Shown: positions 50,756 to 61,271, counted from the first letter of the stretch. The stretch: DNA of 64,000 bases from Anniella stebbinsi (GCA_029215795.1 JARDYH010000002.1:11153001-11217000), one strand, 5' to 3'. Made by a program: numbers and translations. The notes: generated by a model from the sequence alone, not told the origin.

Positions 50756-51122
50756 AATAGCAATTGTCTTCTGCATTTCCACTACATTTCCACTACGCCC
50801 ATTACTGTTCAACATATTTGTATCTTCTAAGAGCTAACTCATTCTCTCAGCGTGGGTCTTGATGAAGCCAAAACAGCACTATCCACACACAAGAGAGAAG
50901 TATCAGCATGCTTGGATCAAAGCCAAGGTTTGCGGAAGTATAAAAATGATTGGGGGGGGAACCCTAAAGGGAAGGGAACTCCCCCCCCCCCACACACATA
51001 CAACAGCCAAAGGAGAACTGAGTGGGGGGAATGGAGTACCATTGAAAAGGTTATGGCTGGCTGGAACCTTGATGGAGCATACCACACTTGAATATTTTGT
51101 TGCAGGTCCCACTTATCCTATT
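50756..51122. repeat. Dispersed repeat shared with 43.84-43.99 kb
   Basis: 50867-51030 shares CCAAAACAGCA, CACACAAGAGAGAAGT, AAGGTTTGCGGAAGT and CAACAGCCAAAGGAGAACTGAG-like blocks. ATTTTGTTGCAGGTCCCAC at 51093 is the ending also found at 44.3 and 47.25 kb. Confidence 0.45.
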
Positions 51123-51378
51123 GGGCCAGATCTACATCAAGCAGGATATACCACTCTGAAAGTGGTATGAAAGTGGTATATGGAGGCAGGATCTACACTA
51201 CTGCTTTACAGCGGCATTGAAGTGCACTGACAACTGTTTAGGCCCATGACACATGCCATATACCGCTTTCATACTGCTTTCATAGCGTTATATCCTGCTT
51301 GGTGTAGATGTATCATGGGCCCCAACAGTTGTCAGTGCATTTCAATACTGCTGTAAAGCAGTAGTGTAGATCCTGCCC
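51123..51378. mobile_element. PIF/Harbinger-like MITE, 256 bp
   Basis: Ends GGGCCAGATCTACATCAAGC and GTAGTGTAGATCCTGCCC. The interior CAAGCAGGATATACCACTCTGAAAG and GTGCACTGACAACTGTT match the copy at 11.77-12.0 kb. TSD not evident. Confidence 0.7.
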
Positions 51379-52469
51379 TGGTCACACTTCAGTGTGACCA
51401 AGAAACAGAACTCAGAAGAGTTGTCATGCATTGAAGGTGCAGGCAAATGCAGACAGGGGTGAGCAGAGTTCTCAGTGGCTCCCATTTAGTTCTATGGGAG
51501 AAAGTTTGTTTGTTTGTTTATAGCCTATAAAAAACCTCTCTTTGACCGAAAAGGGCCCCAGAATGGCTTACGTGTGATTAATTATAACAAGATAGTCCCT
51601 ACATGTAGGCTTACAATGTAATAGATGCAGGGAGGGAAGAGAAAAACAAAGAAATGCAGGTGCCAATTCTTAACATGACATAGTCCTTCTTATAATGCCC
51701 AGCTAGAATGGAGACAGTTCAGGGAAAGGCGGAGCCAAGTGTAGCTGGTGTCTCAGCAGAGCCGACCGAGTGGCACCTGCTGTCCCACTTCTCCTGCTGC
51801 AATAGCGAGATGGAATGGCTACTTTCAGGGAACAGGTGAGGGTGGGAGGAGGGTTCCCCCCTGCAATGGGGAGAGGAGCAAACCATGCCGAAGTCATGTG
51901 GGGCAGGGGCCAAACTTAAATTCCCCAGAACGGTGTCCTTACCAGTGGTAAATGTGTAAGTTCTGCACACATCATGGCAGTCTACAGCCACACCCACAGG
52001 AAGGCTTCAACACTGTAGGCTGCTACTTTGGTTCATCTCAACAAACCAGTTCTAGCAGTTGGATCTACACCTGGAGCAGGTCTTAAAAAAAAAAAAAAAA
52101 AAAGGAAATGAGTCTTAGTCGCCCATTCCAGACCAAGCTGACCAAAATACTTTGCATTCCAGCAGTGAGCAATATTTTGTTGCTGAGAAAATTCATTCTG
52201 CCCATCCTCACCCCCTGCGACTGTGTGAGAATGGCCACTAAGCTCAGAGGGAACAGGGAAATCAGGAGGTGGAAGGGGGTGGGGATGACATCAGCATTCC
52301 TGCTAATAAAAAAGTTCCAGTGCTGCAACCCTGCAAGCTCTGGTTCCGCTACACACTGGTCCTTAGTACATACTGTTATTTCTGCTTCAACAAATCAGCA
52401 GCTACCCATTCACTACTACGGGATGCACTGGGCCCTCCCTGGATTTCCTGCAATGTTCAGGCCTTATAT
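51379..52469. other. Unassigned sequence with a poly-A run
   Basis: Poly-A at 52085-52103 may mark a retroposon end. ORFs up to 137 codons have no domain until 52470, where CR1 reverse transcriptase sequence starts in the 52269-52568 frame. Confidence 0.3.
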
Positions 52470-52975
52470 CTCAAAAACTTCCAAAAGGCTTTTGATGAAG
52501 TCCCTCACCAAAGACTCCTAAGCAAACTTAGCAGTCATGGAATAAGAGAAGAGATCCCTCTCCCATAATACTAGAACCTGGGGTCATCCCATGAAGCGCA
52601 TTGGTGGGAGATTCAGGACAAATAAAAGGAAGGACTTCTTCACATAGAACTTAGTTGAAGTATGGAATTAGCTAACACAAGATGTATTGATGGCCACCAA
52701 TTTGGGTGGCTTTAAAAGGGGATTGGATAAATTCCTGGAGGAGGAGGCTATCCAGGGCTACTAGTCCTGATGGCTATGTGCCACCTCCCATATCAGAAGC
52801 AGTAAGCCTATATACACCAGTTGCTGGGGAACATGGGCAGGAGGGTGCTGTTGCACCGTGTTGTGCTTGTGGGTCCCTGGTCGACAGCTGGATGGCCACC
52901 GTGTGAACAGAATGCTGGACTAGATGGACCCTCGGTCTAATCCAGCATGGCAATTCTTATGTCCTTGTGTTCTTA
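52470..52975 (+). mobile_element. CR1-type LINE with internal deletion (RT motif joined to the 3' end)
   Basis: From 52470 the frame reads YLKNFQKAFDEVPHQRLLSK, LSSHGIREE, the catalytic motif-A region of CR1 reverse transcriptase (YLDFxKAFDxVPHxxLLxKL). At about 52550 it jumps to CTCTCCCATAATACTAGAACC, which belongs near the ORF2 C-terminus in other copies. The full 3' end then runs to TTATGTCCTTGTGTTCTTA. Most of the RT is therefore deleted. Confidence 0.8.
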
Positions 52976-53029
52976 CCTCCATTGTCCCATGCCCTTGCTA
53001 ATGACAGACGTTTTGCTTATGATGACATC

Positions 53030-53340
53030 ATGCCACTGGAGGTGTCCAAATAGCATCCTCCACCTTTCTCCCATTAAACTACTGATGGTATTTTTTTAAT
53101 GATGACACTGAGCTCATGCTTGACTGCAAATGATGTGTGGCTGTATCAGAACAGCGCTGCTGCTTGCTCCTTTAACAACTGAGGTCTGCAATAACACTAA
53201 TAAATCAGAAACTGCATGCAAACGAGCGTATCCAGACTGGCTGCCCGGCGCATCCCATGAGAGCTATTATTCGCCTCCCAGGAGGGAAATAATAGCCATA
53301 TTCTTTTGTTGGTCCACTTAAGTGTATCTTCTCTTTCAGA
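53030..53340. promoter_or_regulatory. Candidate conserved non-coding element with a 34-bp palindrome
   Basis: Repeat-free block with TTTTTTTAATGATGACACTGAGC, GCAAATGATGTG, CAATAACACTAATAAATCAG and CTGCATGCAAACGAGC. At 53263-53296 lies a near-perfect palindrome, GCTATTATT.CG.CCTCC.CA.GGAGG.GA.AATAATAGC. No ORF beyond chance. Confidence 0.38.
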
Positions 53341-54110
53341 TGTGCATGTAAAAGTGTATGCGCATGGAAGCAGGGTGGGAGGGTAGCATCTGAGCTTTTG
53401 ATGTTCATGGTCGTAGTACAGTAGTCTCCCCTAACCAGGTGCCTTGCACATGTGCTGGAATACAAGTCCCATCATCCCCACCTGGCGCGGCCTCTGGTTT
53501 GGGAATGATGGGGGTTTCCATCCAATACCATCTAGGGTGAACCAGGAAAGTTACAATAGAAGATTATTATTTTGGAATATATTAGAGCCTCCCTAAATGC
53601 TCTTGGAAAGCTGCACAAGACAGGATTTTACCAGTGTGCAAAGCATCCTTCGACTTTTCAGTGACAGCACCACAATGGCCAGTCTGTATGTAAAAGATTG
53701 GGAAGGGGGGCGAGTAACCATGAAATGATACAGCTAGTTGCATGTTGAGCTCCATCACACCAGCAATTTTGTGCACTGTCGCCATGCGTGGTGTGCGGTG
53801 CCCTAAGCCTCCGTGTAGTTTTAAAGGAACTGGGGGCTTGAATGGATTGCATCTGGTCCTGGCAAGGAAAAGCGATCTCTCCCTGCAGCCGGCTCCAAGC
53901 CTCAACATAAAACCCAATCCTTGCATCCCAGGCTTGAAAGCCTTTTTTAAATTCATACAAGGCCTGAATCTCTGCAGAGACAGGATTGTCCTTCTTCGAT
54001 GCCCCCAAAGAGCCAGACTAAAGGGTCATTCCATTTTTGCCCACTAAAAAGGTGGTCTGGTTGAAGGACTCATCTGACAGGGCCTGATTGGAGAGAGAAA
54101 GAGAAGGGGA
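53341..54110. other. Unassigned, with a minus-strand ORF at 53658-54008
   Basis: The minus-strand ORF of 116 codons includes SAEIQALYEFKKGFQAWDAR and WSRLQGEIAFP, unusually protein-like for this window. It overlaps two other ORFs and has no domain I recognise. 53400-53540 holds a diverged ACAAGTCCCATCATCCCC foldback. No splice or start context supports a gene. Confidence 0.3.
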
Positions 54111-54111
54111 G

Positions 54112-54138
54112 GGGTGGAGTGGAGTGGAGTGGAGTGGA
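54112..54138. repeat. (GTGGA)n microsatellite
   Basis: Five GAGTG units in tandem. Confidence 0.9.
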
Positions 54139-54820
54139 GTAGAAGAGCAAACAAGTGCAGGCGCAAGAGCAGCTATTCAGGTGAAAGGGATCACAAGCAT
54201 GACACGTTGGTAAAAAACGTGGAGGCAAACCAGGAGGAAAAATTAGGTGTGATGGAGGTTGTTATTTATCCCCCTTTTAAAGCCAGGGTAAGACCGAAAT
54301 TCTCTCATGTGGATCATGGAGTGCAAAGGAGCTCTTAACATAACAAAATAAATATACCTAAAAGGGTTTTCAGAATGGGAGGAGCATATTATAACTGGCA
54401 TACTTGCTGGGTTTTATGATGAACTGCATAATCAGGATCAGTTACATTTTAGGAGACTTGGAGAGCATCATCTTTCGCATTGCTTGAAGAAAAACCTGTG
54501 AGGTTCAAGGAAAAACACCAGAATGAAGATACAGCATGCTTCAGATACCATGCTAAAACTGTTCAAGAGCAGCCCTAAGGAAGAACTGTGTTCGAAACAT
54601 GGTGGGCTGTGTAGAATACTTTTTCTTGTGATCCTGTATGTTTTCTTCTCTTTGCCCTCAGAACACATTAAGGCAATTTGATGCTTATTTTTCTCTATTG
54701 GTTTCTCTGCTCTTTTGTTTCAGTTAGACCAGGACAGTGACACCCTGTTCTTTGGATCATTTGACAAGAATTTCTAGACCATTAAATCGTAGGACCTTAG
54801 TGTGAGACCCTATTTATGTA
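54139..54820. other. Unassigned, with a possible non-LTR tail near 54580
   Basis: CCTAAGGAAGAACTGTGTTCGAAACATGG at 54571-54600 has the pattern AAGAAG...TCGAAACATGG seen in some non-LTR 3' regions and near 2.86 kb. Otherwise unrecognised. Confidence 0.3.
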
Positions 54821-55133
54821 TAGGGTGACTATATGAAAAGGAGGACAGGGCTCCTGTATCTTTAACCGTTGCATGGAAAAAGCAGCAGGTGTCATTGGTA
54901 CGCATGCAGCACCTGGTGAAATTCCCTCTTCATCACAACAGTTAAAGCTCCAGGAGCTCTGCTCTATTGACCAAATACAAAAGAGGGCAGGGCTCCTGCA
55001 GCTTCAACTGTTGTGATGAAGAGGGAAATTCAACTGGTGCTGCATGCATACAAATGACACCTGCTGAAATTCCCTTTTAGTACAACTGTTAAAGATGCAG
55101 GAGCCCTGTCCTCCTTTCCATAGGGTCACCTTA
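54821..55133. mobile_element. MITE-A (hAT-like)
   Basis: Ends TAGGGTGACTATATG and CATAGGGTCACCTTA, both decayed. Second centre type (CTATTGACCAAATACAAAAGAGGGCAGGG). No matching 8-bp flanks (TTTATGTA / GATACAGG), so an end has changed since insertion. Confidence 0.85.
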
Positions 55134-55329
55134 GATACAGGAGAAAGCCCTTTCAAGTGTGCCTAATAAATGCAGGTAATGGCAACGTTCCCAGCATGCT
55201 GCCACTTACCCCTCTAAATTTTCTCCCCCTGCATCAGGGTAAAGAAAAGAAAAAAACATTGGCACCCATCCACTGCCTAGGACAAATGGGAAAACCTGAT
55301 AAACTCATTGAGGGTCTCATTCCTTATTT

Positions 55330-55518
55330 GTGACATTTTTATTCCTCCTTTCCCCCTCCTTTCCATTTTATCCTCACGGCAACCCTGTGAGGTAGGTGAA
55401 ACTACGACTCAGTGACTGGCCCAAAGTCACCCAATGAACTTCATGGCCGAGTGGGGACTAGAACCCAGGTCTCCCGAGTCCCAGACCAATACTCTAGCCA
55501 CTATTCCACACTGTCTCT
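55330..55518 (-). mobile_element. Sauria SINE, antisense
   Basis: TTTTATCCTCACGGCAACCCTGTGAGGTAGG, GACTGGCCCAAAGTCACCCAATG, CATGGCCGAGTGGGGACTAGAACCC and CTCTAGCCACTATTCCACACTG. Lacks part of its 3' end. Confidence 0.88.
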
Positions 55519-55574
55519 CTTGTTCCATGGCCAAGCTCGTTCTGCCTGGGTTTCATACAAGCTCCCCCCACCCG

Positions 55575-55870
55575 CAGCGCACAGCAATTTGTATGCATTT
55601 CGGGGTGCGCATTTGTGCACATCTTTCAAATGGATGCATTTCCATACGCATGTTGGTATGCAGTTTCAAAATGTATGCATTTTTCTTCGCACATTTCCCA
55701 AAAATATGTGCATTTGCAAATGTTCTCTCTTTTTTTTTCTCAAGTGGGGGGGGGGCGGGGGCAGGGGAGGCAGAATGCGTCACAAATTCGGAAATGTACA
55801 GATTTCTGATCACAAATTTCATCCAGGTCCGGGAGGTGTGCGTTAGGAAAACGCGCATAAAATGCAAACT
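55575..55870. repeat. TGCATTT-rich dispersed repeat, copy 2
   Basis: Repeats of TATGCATTTC, GTGCGCATTTGTGCAC, ATGTATGCATTTTTC and ATGTGCATTTGC, like 33900-34200. The poly-G at 55744-55760 is a slippage run. Confidence 0.45.
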
Positions 55871-56439
55871 CCAGGAATTTCTCACCCATCCTTCTATCCC
55901 AGCCTGGCTGTGATTCAGCCATACAGACAGTGGGAGGACGATGGCTGCAGAATCCTGCCTTCATGGACTGCCACCTGCAGCAGTGCCAAAAACAGCACAT
56001 TTGCTCTTCAGGATCACAGGGTTGGATGTACACTTAATAAAAACTTTGCAGGGGGCAGGGGACTCAATAGCAAGCCTTCCGCTCACAGTATCGCTATCCA
56101 TTCCCGGCAGCCAAATAAGAATGGACAGAAAACAAATGCTACCCTCTTTGTAGCTATTGGATTTATGACACGTCAAGTTTAAATAGCCTCTATGAGGCTT
56201 AACATGGCCAGGATTGGGGGTCGAGGGAGAGGTGAGGATTCATTTTTCAAATCCACCACACACAACAGGGCATGCCCTTTTCCTAGTTCACGCTGGGGCT
56301 ACACCGTCAGTTCCATGGCATCCAAATCCTTGGAAGACAAGATCTTCCTCTCTTTGTCCCAGTCTCCTTAGCTTCGAATTGATGTTCTTGTCGTCATCAT
56401 CATGGCTTAAACTGTATCCAAAATAGCACCCATTCTACT
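55871..56439. other. Unassigned sequence
   Basis: Overlapping ORFs on both strands (up to 106 codons) carry no domain. No repeat recognised. Confidence 0.3.
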
Positions 56440-56700
56440 TAACAATATCCGCTGACTAGAGGCAGGTCTTAGTTACCAATTAACCTTGGGGCCCATTTCA
56501 GTCTAGCGTGCACCCGCCAGTCGTGATGGCAACTTCTGAATAATTAATCTCCGAGACTAATCAAACCCATTGTCAGCTTCCTCTTCTGTTAGCTTCCATG
56601 CTGGTAGCTAAGTTTTGCTGCTGATTGTTCATCTCTTTTGAAAAGAGTAGGTCCCTCCCCCCCACCTCTAAGAAGATATTCCCTAGCAAATTAAACTGGT
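56440..56700. promoter_or_regulatory. Candidate conserved non-coding element
   Basis: Repeat-free block: GTTACCAATTAACC, TCTGAATAATTAATCTCCGAG (TAATTAAT at 56541-56548), GAGACTAATCAAACCC (TAATC, the K50 homeodomain core) and CCATTGTCAGCTTCC. No ORF. Confidence 0.38.
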
Positions 56701-56842
56701 CAATAGCCAGAGAGAAAAGAAAAGAAGAAAAGAAAAGGGGTCTGATCTCCTATATACACAAACGTGATTGCGTTCTTTCGAACAGAGAGCCACGCAAACT
56801 CTAGGATCATTTGGGGGGCTCAGTTTTGGATACATCCCCACT

Positions 56843-56932
56843 GAGAGCCAGCGTGGCGTCATGGTTTGAGTGACTTTGGGCCACTCACTGAATTTTTAGA
56901 TGATAAAAGGTGGGATATAAATGTAACAAATC
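56843..56932 (+). mobile_element. Sauria SINE, internally deleted
   Basis: GAGAGCCAGCGTGGCGTCATGGTTTGAGTG is joined to ACTTTGGGCCACTCACTGA, skipping the B-box part. The end is AAAGGTGGGATATAAATGTAACAAAT. It runs straight into repeat family K. Confidence 0.7.
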
Positions 56933-57424
56933 TTATATAAGTTTATGATAGTGTAAGGCGTATTCCTCAGAATCTTCCAGACCGATTTCGCTCATTTTTC
57001 TTTTAAACTGAAGCTTGAGCAGGGTAAACATGCAGAAAATTTTGAAAGCTGAAAAAGTCCAAACCTCGAGCATCCATAGCAATTAATTCCCTCCACGCCA
57101 CACAGGCAAGGCAGCCCCTCCGCTAGTGGGGTGACGGATAGCTCTGCTTGGCCAGTCAGTGTGGCACAAAGGTGGGCCCTGGTCGCAGCCACGCAGTTAG
57201 GTTGTCACTGCAAGCAGGGAGGGGGAAGGGGACAGAGGGGTCCTACCGGGCTGCACCAGGTAGGGGAGGGGCCACACCACATGCAAATTTCAGAGGGGGG
57301 ATTCACTGTGCATGAGCCACAATTGCATTATTCACCAGCCCTTCTATGGTGATTGGACTGAGGGGCCAAAAAGCAGGAAAGAAGCAGGACCATTAGCGCC
57401 CATGGCAGCATGGGCTTTACACTA
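56929..57424. repeat. Dispersed repeat, family K, copy 2
   Basis: Starts CTTATATAAG and ends TGGGCTTTACACTAGTA. Collinear with 23096-23541 (see shared blocks there), with small insertions. Confidence 0.65.
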
Positions 57425-57514
57425 GTAAATAAATGAACTAAATATTATCTGGAAGGATGAAGATGATGATTTTTAAACAAGGTGAAGTTCTATTTCCATT
57501 TTATTTCATATCCC

Positions 57515-57725
57515 TCAACCTTTTAGGGCATTGGGTGCATTTGGAATTTTGAGAGAGTGTAGTGGGCCCTTTCACAAAATGGGTACCATGGGCCAATTTG
57601 CTTGTTAATAATACAGCTTCCATGGAGGGCAGGACCAGTCACAACATGTTAATTTCCCAGAGGGCAATTCGATGAAACTGAAAGAAGTAACTTCACCAAG
57701 ATCTGAAGTACAAGGCAGAGGTGTG
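57515..57725. repeat. Dispersed repeat, family L, copy 2
   Basis: CTCAACCTTTTAGGGCATTGGGTGCATTTGGAATTTTGAGAGAGTG, ACAAAATGGGTACCATGG and AAGTACAAGGCAGAGG mirror 7050-7275. Confidence 0.55.
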
Positions 57726-57849
57726 TGTGGGGGGGTCTTAACCACTCTGTTTAGAACCTAAATCAAGATGGTGCTAGAGGGCAAAGCTTTGCTTTGCAGC
57801 ATGGCAGCCTCTCAGTTAAAAATCAAAATCAGGAAGGGGCAGGAAGGGA

Positions 57850-58085
57850 GGTTTGGAAGGACAAATAAAAGGAGGTGCGTCTTCACACAGCGCATAGTTA
57901 AATTATGGAATTCACTACTACAAGATGTAGTGATGGCCACCAGTTTGGATGGCTCTAAAGGGGAATTGAATAAATTCCTGGAGAAGACTATCAATGGCTA
58001 CTAGCCATTGTGTGAACAGAATGCTGGACTAGATGGGGCCTGGGTCTGATCCAGCATGGCAATTCTTATGTCCTTATGTTCTTAA
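57850..58085 (+). mobile_element. CR1-type LINE (subfamily b) 3' end with internal deletion
   Basis: The frame encodes RTNKRRCVFTQRIVKLWNSL, LQDVVMATSLDGSKGELNKF, the C-terminus of ORF2. After AATGGCTACTAGCC it skips about 130 bp of 3' UTR to ATTGTGTGAACAGAATGCTGG and ends TTATGTCCTTATGTTCTTA. Confidence 0.88.
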
Positions 58086-58240
58086 GTGTGAAAGTGCATG
58101 GCATCATGGTTACCTGTATGGGAGCTAGTGCTAGTACCCTCCAGTCCTGGTTGTGGACAGGAATTATATAAGCCTTTGGCAGTGGTGCAGCCAAATCTTT
58201 GGGGCAAATGACCACTCACATAGTGGCATGTGGTCTCAAT

Positions 58241-58457
58241 ATTTCTTTCTTTATTAAATTCATACCCCATCTTTCCTCCAAGGAGCCCAAAGCAGAACCT
58301 GTGATCCTCCCCCTTTCCATTTAATCCTCACAACAACCCTGTGAGGGAAGTTGGGCTGAGAGTCAATGGCTGGCCCAAAGTCACCCAGTGAGCTTCATGC
58401 CTTAATGGAACCCAGAACTCCTGATTTCCAGTCCAACACTCTAACCACTACATCACC
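58241..58457 (-). mobile_element. Sauria SINE, antisense
   Basis: TTCATACCCCATCTTTCCTCC, TTAATCCTCACAACAACCCTGTGAGG, GGCTGGCCCAAAGTCACCCAGTGAGC and CCAACACTCTAACCACTACATCACCCC. Nearly full length; the head has a 10-bp deletion. Confidence 0.9.
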
Positions 58458-59046
58458 CCTTGTTTTCTAGGGTGATCCACTCTTTCTGTAGACTACTTCT
58501 CATATTGCATTAATGCTAGGTACCTAAGATGGATAGGAAATTGTGCAGGACAATTTAGTATTGTAATTAAAACTAGGGTAGATAATATTGCCACCCTCTC
58601 TCTCTCTTCTTTAAAAGGCACTACATAACAAACCATTAAATATAAAATAGCTTGAGTTTTAACAAACCAATGTGGCCAGTCAACACCCTGGCCAGGTATC
58701 CACCCTATGCTAGAAACCTGGATGTATCCTTTCATTCATCCCACTTTTTGATATGTTGGGTTCCAGCTGAGTTCACATGTCAGGCAGGATCAGGCCTCTA
58801 CTACTTACTTTTCATTACCCTTAAAATCAGTAACTGGTTATTGAATTCTGTAGACGTGAATATCAAGATTAATTGACCTGAGTGGTATATATTGATCTGG
58901 TAGAAGCCAATCTATTATCAAGGGAAGATCAATGTGTGTATTTACTGGAAAGAACGTCCACAAGCCAGATTGAATCAGTGTTTGCACTGGTATAAACTGG
59001 TGGTGCAGCAGCTACAGCTGGTGCTTATTTGCTTAGCATAGTTTCC
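58458..59046. other. Unassigned sequence
   Basis: No recognised repeat or coding feature. Confidence 0.35.
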
Positions 59047-59170
59047 CCCAATCTGGTTCCTTACAGATGTCTTGGGTTACAACTCACATCAGCCCCAGAC
59101 AGTATGGCCAATGATCAAGGAAGAAAAGAACTGTAATCCGTAGTCCAAAAGATCTGGTAGTTGGGGAAGG
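59047..59170. repeat. MITE-D foldback repeat
   Basis: CCCCAATCTGGTTCC...GTCTTGGGTTACAACTCACATCAGCCCC and GAACTGTAATCCGTAGTCCAAAAGATCTGG...TTGGGGAAGG; diverged inverted arms. Confidence 0.55.
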
Positions 59171-59342
59171 AAGGCCTAGCCAAGTCAGGGTGTTTTCTTA
59201 ACATCAACAAGGCTCTTGCAAGCCGTACTTATAGCAGCAAGCATAGTTATTTCTTGCACCTGCCCTCCATCCATCAATAGACCTTAGCATGGACCATGAA
59301 GTGAGCATACTTGGCCATCTGAATTGATTGGTGCTTCAAGGC

Positions 59343-59460
59343 CAGGCGTGGGGAACTTGTGGCCCTTCAGAGGTTGCTGGTCTGCAACATAGCCAGTGGT
59401 GAGTATTGATAGGAACTGCAATGCAACAACATACGGAGGGCCATATGTCCCCCATCCTTG
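59343..59460. repeat. MITE-D foldback repeat
   Basis: Ends CAGGCGTGGGGAACTTGTGGCCC and GGGCCATATGTCCCCCATCCTTG are inverted repeats. The interior has GAGGTTGCTGGTCTGCAACATAG. Flanks TTCAAGGC / TTCTGGAG match at 4 of 8. Confidence 0.65.
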
Positions 59461-59465
59461 TTCTG

Positions 59466-59690
59466 GAGTTGCCATGTGTCCCCTTTTACAGAGGAGAACC
59501 CTCTACTTGAAGGGCTGCCAGAAGACTGTCCTCTATTTGAAGGTGCCCCCTATTAGAAAGGTTGTCTTGTTCAATTCTACTTAAAAGGTAGAAGACCATA
59601 AGAATTGCTACCCATCAACAATTATTACCTGGGCAACAGGCTGAACAGGTAGGCACACGGGTCCCCTAGTCTTTGTCTCCAGAACAAGGG
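59466..59690. mobile_element. MITE-G, least fragmented copy
   Basis: AGTTGCCATGTGTCCCCTTTTACAGAGGAG, two CTxTATTTGAAGG units, then ATTACCTGGGCAACAGGCTGAACAGG. The right half corresponds to 35212-35340, supporting the reading that the 34.5-kb copy is split. Confidence 0.55.
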
Positions 59691-60949
59691 GTGGGCTTAG
59701 GGAGTGGGTGGGATTTAGGGAGGAAGCCCAAGCCCCCACAGGTGGAAGGGGAACCTCTATGGGCCAGATTCAACTTGGGTCCACTACCCAAACTTGCTGC
59801 TGTGTGCTATAGAATCAACCTGGGAGCACAGCTTTTATGCGCTCATGAATGCCCAAGCCAGAAATATCTCCAACTGGCTGCCATGGCCCAGATCCATCCC
59901 ATGAATCAGAGTTATCTTGACTCTAGCAGCCCTTTCAAATTTGAATCGAGGCAAGGTAAGCGTTTTGACCAAGAACCTGGGGGAAATGCAGATTGATTTG
60001 CAGCTTTTCTCATGATTGATGCACCGCTTTTACCAAGCTTTGCTAGAATTGTCCAATCAGGACGTTTCCAATTTATCCTCAGCCAATCTGGAAAAAAACA
60101 TTACTTCCAGCCTGAAAAGTTCCAGGGACACCTTGTGGTTTCAAAAACCTCACACTTCCATTGCACTCATGGAAGTTGCCCTGCCTTCCAGGGCTGTTGT
60201 AGGATAACCGAGATAAATTATGTGAAGTCACGGCTGACAAAAGTCCTATTGATTTTGATGAGTCTACTGCAGGCATCTCCAATACATTGCCCATGAGCCC
60301 CACTATGGCTCCAAGTCCTGGCACCTACCAAGCTATTCCCCCCTCCCTGGTTGCAAATGAATGGAGTAATTTCTCCATTCACTTGAATGGAATGGGGGGA
60401 AGTGCCCCATAAAAAATAGCTGGAGATGGTGGAAGCCCATGCCTGCTAATGACCATTGGAGCAACAGGGACCTTGGGGGCAACTCTCTCCCCTTCAGCCA
60501 ATTTTAAGCAGGAGAGGGGGGCTTCCTTTTCCCTATTCAAGTGAATGTTGACTGGAAGTTGAAAGAAAGAAAATAATGGGAATGAAAAACAAAAAGCTTC
60601 TGTTGCCGGAAGGGGGAAATGAGCAGAGGAAGCAAAGAATAACACCCATAGAAATGAGGAGAGCACATGGAGCCCCAGTTCTGCTGGGGAGAGAGGAAAG
60701 CACTGTTTGGGGATGGAGAGACTGCACTCGGGGGCCCTGGGAGTTGCAGAGGCCCAGACCTCACCGGGGGGGGGGGGTCTGGCCTTATTAGCGCTACCCC
60801 AAACAAATGTGGAGAGCTAAATGCCTTCCTCTCCCTTATTTCCTTGAGCTTCCTCACTTCAGGCATTTCCCCTGCTCCCATCTCATCTCACTTCCAGTCA
60901 TGGGGGTGGGGGTGGGGTGGGGATAAATCACTGGGAAGTGTGGTAGGGG
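59691..60949. other. Unassigned sequence
   Basis: About 1.26 kb. ORFs of 81-114 codons overlap on both strands without a domain. Poly-G at 60768-60778. No repeat family recognised. Confidence 0.3.
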
Positions 60950-61045
60950 ACGGTCACCTTCGACGGCTCCTTTGAAGTTCTGGTTCTGACTGAAACCTGG
61001 CGCGGATTCACCAACCCACTGACATTGGAGATGTCAGCCTCCAAT
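60950..61045. mobile_element. MITE-B half element
   Basis: ACGGCTCCTTTGAAGTTCTGGTTCTGACTGAAACC, GGATTCACCAACCCACTGACATTGGAGATGTCAGCCTCCA: the right arm only. Confidence 0.65.
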
Positions 61046-61271
61046 GGGGAGGCTGCAGTCCCCTGCCCCCTGTGCCCCCATTTGAGCAGCTCCCCATCAC
61101 CTGTGCCCCCCATGACTGGGGTGAGGGGAGGGCTCCCAGGACAGACACATGAACAAACATATCAAATAGATGCCTGCATCATATCAGGTTTGTCACTTAG
61201 GCTATACAAAGTGCATCCTCAGATGACCATCGTAACACCGTAATATATTGTGGGTGGATGATGTTTTTTCC

